Positions 1-5,557 of a DNA stretch of 8,536 bases are shown one piece after another. Location: positions 1 to 8,536 of the forward strand of contig CAAEPN010000148.1 in assembly GCA_900757905.1 (NCBI GenBank). Reading direction: 5' to 3'. The notes under the pieces are model-generated. The model was not told the origin of the DNA and searched no databases. It worked only from the letters and a program-made list of their open reading frames with translations. The position numbers were made by a program, and so were the translations under genes. The stretch is from Clostridia bacterium. Lineage in GTDB: Bacteria > Bacillota > Clostridia > Oscillospirales > CAG-382. The first letter of the stretch is position 1. Each line of letters begins with the position of its first letter.

Positions 1-47
1 AAAAAGAACGCGTCGGGATACCGGAAAAAATGACCCGTCACAAAAAT

Positions 48-81
48 GCCGCCGCAGGTTTTCTAAAAAACCTGCGGCGGC
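48..81 (-). terminator. Intrinsic terminator of the SLH/GH99 surface-protein gene, probably bidirectional
   Basis: The arms GCCGCCGCAGGTTTT (48-62) and its exact reverse complement (67-81) form a perfect 15-bp stem with a 4-nt loop. Read on the minus strand it begins 13 nt after the TAA stop of the surface-protein gene and is followed by ATTTTTGTG, a proper U-tract. Read on the plus strand it is followed by TCTTTTTGTTTATTT, so it should also stop transcription entering from the left edge. A convergent plus-strand gene to the left is therefore possible, but the remaining 47 bases at the edge show nothing recognisable. Confidence 0.95.
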
Positions 82-94
82 TCTTTTTGTTTAT

Positions 95-3000
95 TTAGTT
101 GTCAACGCGCGTCAAGGTGAGGTTATCCACCTGATAGTTGACGCCGACGTCGCCGATCGGATTGGTATAGATACCCACCACGTCGTTGGAGTTGTCGCAG
201 TCCTCGCCGACCGTAATCTCGCCGGAGAAGTGCTGCCATTCGTCCTTGGCGCTCATGGTAAGCGTACCGACGCCCTTGAAGTGGTCGCGCTTATCGCCGC
301 CGTTGTACATGAGGTTGATATGAATACCGGTTTCTAAGCCCTCGGTCGTGTCGCCGGTGTTGGTACCGGTCATGCGTGCGTCAAATTCAACGCGGTAGGT
401 CGCGCCCGGAACGAATTTCACCTTTTGGCAGATATACGTCCAGGTCTTGCCGCCGTTCGCCTTGACATCGTAGCACGGATCGCCGTTCAAAGCTTTGACG
501 ATCGAAATGGTCGCATTATCGGCAAACATCGGATTGTACTTTTCAACCGACGCGTCGCCGTTGACGATAGAGTCGTTGAGATTTGCTTCACGCTCTGCTT
601 CAGCAGCTTCTGCTTCTTCAGCGCCTGCTGCCTTTTCAAAGCGGATGTAGTCGATCTCAAACGTACCGGGTGCGTTGAACGGGTCAACACGGATACCGGT
701 AATATCGCCGCTCCACTGAAGGTGCTTGTTCATTTCGAATTTGAATTCCACAAATTCGCCGTTGCTGGAGACCGGAAGATCTTCGATCGTGACCTTACGC
801 GACTCGGAAAGACCCGTGCGCGCCGTCTTGAAGTAGATAGCAATGTTATCATTCTTATCCTTGTTGTTTCTGTCCCACTTCATGCGGACGGTGATGGTCG
901 GATAGGTTTCAGCCTTGAGCGACAGACCGGGCGAGATGACCGCCGGGTCGTTGCCGGTCGAGACGCCTTTCAGCACACCGTCGGCAACCGCAATCGAGCT
1001 GTTTTGTGCGCTCCAGTCCTCGACATCGCCCGTGAGGTTGAATTCGAACTGATTGGACTTGCGCGTCTTGATGATGTCATAATCGGAAGCGCTGTCAAGC
1101 ATAATGCTGACGCCGTTGCCGTCCTCGTGGTAAACCGGGAAGTAGCCGAGTGCCGTAGCAAGCGTGTCGAGCGGAAGCACGGGCAGGCCGTCGTACCAAT
1201 ACGTTGCGGCATACAGCTTCTTTTCCGCGCCGTCCACCGTCATGGTGTCATTGCCGATGACAAAGGAAACATTGTGGTTTGCGTTGGAGACCGTCAGTGT
1301 TTGGGTCGTTTTATCCCAAGTGTAGGTACACATCATACGCGAGAAAATGCCGCTTTCCGGATAAACCGGAACCATAAGGCCGCCGTTCGTGCGGTCGGGT
1401 TCTTTGGCGAACGAAAGCTCACCGCCGATGATGTCCACCGTAAACGGAACCTTTTCCACAATTTCGGGAAGCTTGACAAATTCGATCGAAGCGATTTCGC
1501 AAAGCTCAGCCTTGTATTCAGCCGGGTCGAGACGAATGTTGACGATCGAACCGGTCCATTGCTTATTCTTGCGGAAATCGATATAATAGTCGTGCCATTC
1601 GTTCTTCACAAGTTTCGTGTTAGCGGCCTTATCCTGGGAGAATTCCTTGCCGTCGTTGGTACGGAAGAACACCTGCATAACGCTGTCCTGCGAGCCGGTG
1701 ATCTTGGCACGGATGCGCACGGCATTGGCTTCTTCACAGGAAACCGGATCGATATAAGCCTTGCGGAATACGGCCGGGTCGTTGCTTGTCGGAACGATCA
1801 CCATGTTGCCGTCCTTGACCTCCGGCGTCTTTCCGCCGTAGTCCGTCCAGTTTGCAGCGTCTGCGCCCATGTCGATGGTGCGGACGACAACTGCATCCTT
1901 ATACGGATCTTCTTCGACCTTTTCTTCTTTGACAAGCAGCTGCGGACGAAGCAGTTGTCTGTTCTGATCAAATAAGTAGTTAATACGCTGTCTTTGCGGA
2001 GCCGTCAGCGTTAAATCGTTGTGATTAGCGGTATCCGCCTTGGTGAACGCCGTGCGGATAGCGTCGAGATAACCGAAGCCGAAGCGCTCGGTCGGCATGA
2101 CATACGTGCCTTCGCCGTATTCGTTCCAGGTAGAAATGTTGACCATGTTTGCATATTTGCCGCCGGTCTTCTGACGTTCGGCAAGCGCCTTTTTGACAAT
2201 TTCGGTCATGGTCGGATAATCCTTCGGGTCAAGAAGGCCGTTTCTCTTGGTGCTCATGCCCCAACCGACATAGTCGAAGCCGACGCTGATAGTCGGAACA
2301 GTGTAGCTAAGCGCGCTGTACGCGGTGAGCTTCTTGGCTTGAACATCGGCCTTGGAGCCGTCGGTACCCCAATGGTATGCGATAAGACCGTCAATGCCGC
2401 TGGCTTTCATGCTTGTTTCGTAAGCCGGGTCGGTGTTGCTGGAGTAGAGTAAGATCTCACAGCCGTCAAAGCCTGCCTTGCGGCACTCTTCACGAACATA
2501 GTCAAAGGCTTCCTTGGCGGAAACATCGCCGAATTTGTTTTCGAGCGTCCAAACCGTAAGTAACGGCTTGTTGTCGATCTTGACATAGCGTTCGTCCTTG
2601 AAGAAGTATTCCATCCAGTACGGAACGGTATAGTTCTTGAAGTCCTCGAATTTCAGATGATCGACCGACGAGTTTTCCCACATAATGGCAAACTTCATCT
2701 TATCACTGTAACGCGCGTTGAAGTAACCCTCAATAATGGATTCATTCATGTGCGTGCGGAAGATCGGCTTGGTGTCGTTGCCGTTAGGATACCAGCAGAA
2801 GATCTCGTAGTTAATGCCATGCTCGGCCATCATCTTGATCTCCCAGTCGGCAACCTCCGGCGAGCCTTCGTCATAGTAGCCAAGTACCGGCGTGATCTCG
2901 GGATATGCCGTGATCTCCTCCCAGCCGTAGTGCGAGCCTTCGCGCCACAGCGAGCAGACATTTAAGCCGATCAGATAATCGGATTCGGGAATCTGCGGTT

Positions 3001-5329
3001 CCGGCACATAGTCGTCCGGATACGGGAGCTTGATAAAGGCGGAGATTTCGTCCACATACATCACCGATTCCACGCTCGGCGTGTAGGAAATGCGGTAATT
3101 GTCGATGTAGCCGACCACATTGTTCATCAAATACGTTCCAACCGGCTTGCCGTTGATCTTGACAAGAACATTGCCGGTCGTCGTATCGGCTTCAAAGCGG
3201 ACGATCGTCCACAGATTCTTAGTCACATACTTGACAACTTCGCCGTTGAGCGTCACAAAGTTGCCGCCCTTGGTCACAAGGCTGAATACCGGAACATCGC
3301 CGCTGAAAAGGGAGATTTCCGCACCGTTTACTTCTTCCGGCAGTAAAATGTAACTTTCGAATACAACATTGCCGCTTGCCTTTTCAAAGGCCGAAGCAAT
3401 ACCGGTTCTGCCGCCGGCATTCGATTGAAGCGCAACCGTACCGCCGCCGCTTCTTTCGGTATACATGCTCTCTTTGGTCACACGTCCGCCGTCTACGATG
3501 ACCGAAATGTCATACGGGAGAATGTTGGAGGGCGCTGCCGCAAATTTTTCGAGCGTCAGATAATTGTGATAGAGGTAGGCAAAATCCGGTGCGATCGTCA
3601 TGTAACCGGCCTTGGTCACACCGCAGCGGAAAGCGGATATCGCTTTATTCGCAGCAAGCGGATAGGTACCGTAATAGTTGCCGTCAAGACCGAAATCGAA
3701 AGTCTTTTTGTCGAGGTTGACATGAAGGTCAAAGTATGCGGAGGACGACGTATACACAGCGCCCGTATCGGTATAGCTGCCGTCGGGAGCAAGAACGGTG
3801 TATTTGCCGTGGTCGAGAAGAATTTCAACGACCGGCGCGCCGTTTTCATCGGTGAACATGAGGAACGCGCCGTTTTGACCGTAAATACGCACGCCGAATT
3901 CCATATCGAGCACACCGTCGCTTACGGCAAAGAATTTGCGGACAAAATACGCTTCGTTTTTATCAGAATTGTCCGTCAAAGTATACGGTGCTCTGCCGTT
4001 CTTTTCGGGAGTGTCCAAAACGCGGATCAGATCCCAGTCGCCCGGAACGCCGCCCAAATGCGTATGACGGAATTTTTCATCGTCCATTAAGAACTTGGCT
4101 TCGCTGGACATGGTGAAAGCGTCGTTGTCAAGCGCCGGAACAACCGTCATGAGATTCTTCTTTACACGGTTTTCTTTGTTGGCGACGCGGTTAATGATGG
4201 CCGCTGCTTCGCATCTCTTAATGCCGTCATCCGGAGCAAACACACCGTAACCGTCGTTACCCATGACGATACCGGCATTGTACAGCTTGTAAACAGCCGC
4301 ATAATACGGCGAGCTCGGCGCAACATCCGGAATGGCGGAAACGCCGTTGATATAGGCATATTCCGAAGCCGGAAGCGTAGCCGCGAAGATAACAGCCATT
4401 TGTCCGCGCGTAACGGCAGCGTCGTAATCGCTGTAAGCGTCGGCCTTGATGATGCCCTTCGCTACTGCATATTCAACATACGGCGTGTACCATTCGGCGC
4501 CGTCTGCCACGGTAAAATCGTAATCTGCCGAACCGTAGGCGTTGTTGGTGCGGGCTGCAAGCGTGATGGCTTCGGCAATCGTCATGCCGCCGTCCGGATC
4601 GAAGAGCGTATCGCTCTTGCCGTTGACAAAGCCAAGCTCGTATGCGTTTGCAATTTCCTTGGCATACCATTCGGTTTCCGGGACATCGGTAAAGTCGCCG
4701 TTATAGGTGTTCGGCTTTAAGAAAACGCCGGTTTCCTTTTTCGGCTGATCGGGCTTGCTGTCCTCCGGCTTATCGGTTTTGCCCTCATCGGTCTCCTCGG
4801 ACGGAAGCGTGTTGGTAAACGTGATCGAACGGATCGCGATCGTACCGGGCGCTTCGAACGGATCAAGACGGATCTGCTTGATAAGACCGGTCCAAGCGTC
4901 GTTCTTGCTCATATCGAACACAACGTTGACAAACTGATACAAGGTCAGACTTTCGTACCGGTCGCTGGTGACCGAGTGCGCCTGTTCCCATTTTCCGTCC
5001 GGAACAAGGAAAAAGACCGTACCGTTGCGGTTCCACGAAGCGTCAAGCGAAAAACGCATGTTGACAACAATATACCGATAATCCTCGGCATTGATGTCAA
5101 GCGTGGGGCTTATAAGCATTGGGTCGGAAAGGTTTGCCGACTTTTCAAAGGCATAACCGTTGAAATAGCCGGGGTCAAAGTTGTAGCGCAGGAAAGAGGT
5201 GGACCAACCTGCAAGGGAATTTTCGTTTTCAAAGGTGAAAACGAGGTCGTCCGCCGCAAAGGCCGTCATGCTAAACAGAACGGCACACAGAACAAGCAGC
5301 GAACACAGCAAAAGCTTTGTCTTTTTCAT
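95..5329 (-). CDS. Exported multimodular SLH-anchored surface protein with GH99/WbsX-like glycoside hydrolase domain
   Basis: Probable cell-wall-attached carbohydrate-active enzyme of 1744 residues. Residues 1-25 are a signal peptide: a Lys-rich start, a hydrophobic core, then AFA before the predicted cut at 25/26. A beta-sandwich module (about 28-172) and a charged Lys/Asp/Glu/Pro linker (176-200) follow. Three SLH repeats span about 212-384 and would bind secondary cell-wall polymer. Two jelly-roll-like modules cover about 402-597 and 606-766. The GH99/WbsX-like domain covers about 785-1097, with GYYDEGSPEVADW near 817-829, a FCWY strand at 844-847, and WNEYGEGT at 1068-1075. Glu1070 and Glu1073 have the same i, i+3 spacing as the catalytic pair of GH99 endo-alpha-mannosidases. 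A second beta-sandwich module (about 1147-1287), a copper-amine-oxidase-N-like domain (about 1295-1411), a third module (about 1427-1567), an Ala/Glu-rich linker (1568-1583) and a CBM4/9-like C-terminus (about 1585-1743) complete it. The ATG is supported by a Shine-Dalgarno 7 nt upstream and by the signal peptide. The gene is monocistronic. The enzyme class is a family inference; substrate and activity are unknown, and a non-catalytic WbsX-like role is possible. Confidence 0.93.
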   Translation of the reverse strand: MKKTKLLLCSLLVLCAVLFSMTAFAADDLVFTFENENSLAGWSTSFLRYNFDPGYFNGYAFEKSANLSDPMLISPTLDINAEDYRYIVVNMRFSLDASWNRNGTVFFLVPDGKWEQAHSVTSDRYESLTLYQFVNVVFDMSKNDAWTGLIKQIRLDPFEAPGTIAIRSITFTNTLPSEETDEGKTDKPEDSKPDQPKKETGVFLKPNTYNGDFTDVPETEWYAKEIANAYELGFVNGKSDTLFDPDGGMTIAEAITLAARTNNAYGSADYDFTVADGAEWYTPYVEYAVAKGIIKADAYSDYDAAVTRGQMAVIFAATLPASEYAYINGVSAIPDVAPSSPYYAAVYKLYNAGIVMGNDGYGVFAPDDGIKRCEAAAIINRVANKENRVKKNLMTVVPALDNDAFTMSSEAKFLMDDEKFRHTHLGGVPGDWDLIRVLDTPEKNGRAPYTLTDNSDKNEAYFVRKFFAVSDGVLDMEFGVRIYGQNGAFLMFTDENGAPVVEILLDHGKYTVLAPDGSYTDTGAVYTSSSAYFDLHVNLDKKTFDFGLDGNYYGTYPLAANKAISAFRCGVTKAGYMTIAPDFAYLYHNYLTLEKFAAAPSNILPYDISVIVDGGRVTKESMYTERSGGGTVALQSNAGGRTGIASAFEKASGNVVFESYILLPEEVNGAEISLFSGDVPVFSLVTKGGNFVTLNGEVVKYVTKNLWTIVRFEADTTTGNVLVKINGKPVGTYLMNNVVGYIDNYRISYTPSVESVMYVDEISAFIKLPYPDDYVPEPQIPESDYLIGLNVCSLWREGSHYGWEEITAYPEITPVLGYYDEGSPEVADWEIKMMAEHGINYEIFCWYPNGNDTKPIFRTHMNESIIEGYFNARYSDKMKFAIMWENSSVDHLKFEDFKNYTVPYWMEYFFKDERYVKIDNKPLLTVWTLENKFGDVSAKEAFDYVREECRKAGFDGCEILLYSSNTDPAYETSMKASGIDGLIAYHWGTDGSKADVQAKKLTAYSALSYTVPTISVGFDYVGWGMSTKRNGLLDPKDYPTMTEIVKKALAERQKTGGKYANMVNISTWNEYGEGTYVMPTERFGFGYLDAIRTAFTKADTANHNDLTLTAPQRQRINYLFDQNRQLLRPQLLVKEEKVEEDPYKDAVVVRTIDMGADAANWTDYGGKTPEVKDGNMVIVPTSNDPAVFRKAYIDPVSCEEANAVRIRAKITGSQDSVMQVFFRTNDGKEFSQDKAANTKLVKNEWHDYYIDFRKNKQWTGSIVNIRLDPAEYKAELCEIASIEFVKLPEIVEKVPFTVDIIGGELSFAKEPDRTNGGLMVPVYPESGIFSRMMCTYTWDKTTQTLTVSNANHNVSFVIGNDTMTVDGAEKKLYAATYWYDGLPVLPLDTLATALGYFPVYHEDGNGVSIMLDSASDYDIIKTRKSNQFEFNLTGDVEDWSAQNSSIAVADGVLKGVSTGNDPAVISPGLSLKAETYPTITVRMKWDRNNKDKNDNIAIYFKTARTGLSESRKVTIEDLPVSSNGEFVEFKFEMNKHLQWSGDITGIRVDPFNAPGTFEIDYIRFEKAAGAEEAEAAEAEREANLNDSIVNGDASVEKYNPMFADNATISIVKALNGDPCYDVKANGGKTWTYICQKVKFVPGATYRVEFDARMTGTNTGDTTEGLETGIHINLMYNGGDKRDHFKGVGTLTMSAKDEWQHFSGEITVGEDCDNSNDVVGIYTNPIGDVGVNYQVDNLTLTRVDN

Positions 5330-5336
5330 GCTGTTT

Positions 5337-5342
5337 CTCCTT
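5337..5342 (-). promoter_or_regulatory. Shine-Dalgarno AAGGAG of the surface-protein gene
   Basis: Minus-strand AAGGAG lies 7 nt before the ATG at 5329, which is near-ideal spacing and fixes the start. It sits at the end of a T6A6 palindrome (5341-5352), so the site lies in AT-rich, weakly structured leader RNA. Confidence 0.9.
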
Positions 5343-5362
5343 TTTTAAAAAATTTCCGTTTC

Positions 5363-5382
5363 AGAGGGCAGAAGTTCCCTCT
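5363..5382 (-). promoter_or_regulatory. Hairpin in the 5' leader of the surface-protein mRNA
   Basis: AGAGGG (5363-5368) pairs with CCCTCT (5377-5382), giving a 6-bp stem with an 8-nt loop. The hairpin starts only a few nucleotides after the start point inferred from the -10 box (about 5387) and ends about 20 nt before the Shine-Dalgarno. It has no U-tract, so it is not a terminator. A 5'-end stabilising stem or a protein-binding site are possible roles, but both are inference. Confidence 0.5.
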
Positions 5383-5393
5383 TGTACACTTTT

Positions 5394-5422
5394 ATTATAG
5401 CACAGGTCATTTTTTGTGTAAA
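5394..5422 (-). promoter_or_regulatory. Sigma-A promoter of the surface-protein gene (extended -10)
   Basis: On the minus strand TTTACA (5422-5417, 5 of 6 to TTGACA) is separated by 17 nt from a perfect TATAAT (5399-5394). TG lies one base upstream of the -10 box, giving the extended TGnTATAAT form. The predicted start is near 5387, leaving a leader of about 58 nt. It lies after the alaS terminator, so the gene is its own transcription unit and should be well expressed under housekeeping sigma factor. Confidence 0.88.
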
Positions 5423-5473
5423 TAGACAAAAACCAAAGTCCACAAGACATTTTTTGACTTTTGCAACAGAATC

Positions 5474-5499
5474 CACAAAATCGCAGCAGCGTTTTTGTG
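5474..5499. repeat. Imperfect inverted repeat between the alaS terminator and the next promoter
   Basis: CACAAAA (5474-5480) pairs with TTTTGTG (5493-5499). After one T-T mismatch, CGC pairs with GCG around an AGCA loop. It lies about 50 bp upstream of the surface-gene -35 box and just downstream (minus strand) of the alaS terminator. No clean U-tract follows, so it may be a second weak terminator, a 3'-end stabiliser, or an operator for the downstream promoter. Confidence 0.4.
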
Positions 5500-5512
5500 C
5501 AATATAAACACA

Positions 5513-5540
5513 AAAGCTGTCCTCCAAAGAAGACAGCTTT
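5513..5540 (-). terminator. Intrinsic terminator of alaS
   Basis: AAAGCTGTC (5513-5521) pairs perfectly with GACAGCTTT (5532-5540), a 9-bp stem with a 10-nt loop. It begins 17 nt after the alaS TAA stop. Minus-strand RNA leaving the stem reads UUUUGUGUUUAU, an interrupted U-tract, so termination may be leaky. The separate promoter downstream reduces the consequence of read-through. Confidence 0.8.
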
Positions 5541-5557
5541 CTTGTTATATTCGTTTT

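Noticed and set aside
425..1975. Long plus-strand open frame of 516 codons
   Set aside because: It lies wholly antisense to the surface-protein gene, has no domain resemblance, and reads as an Arg/Val-rich composition artefact of the opposite strand's codon use. The minus-strand frame has clear domains.
3425..4090. Plus-strand open frame of 221 codons
   Set aside because: Antisense to the jelly-roll region of the surface-protein gene, no recognisable family, and no convincing ribosome site.
629..5248. Possibility that the three similar modules reflect an assembly duplication
   Set aside because: The copies differ strongly in sequence and are separated by unrelated domains, so they are ancient paralogous modules, not assembly error.
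5345..5527. Minus-strand 60-codon frame in the intergenic region
   Set aside because: It overlaps the alaS terminator and the surface-gene promoter, shows no family features, and has a low-complexity Cys/Phe/Val composition.
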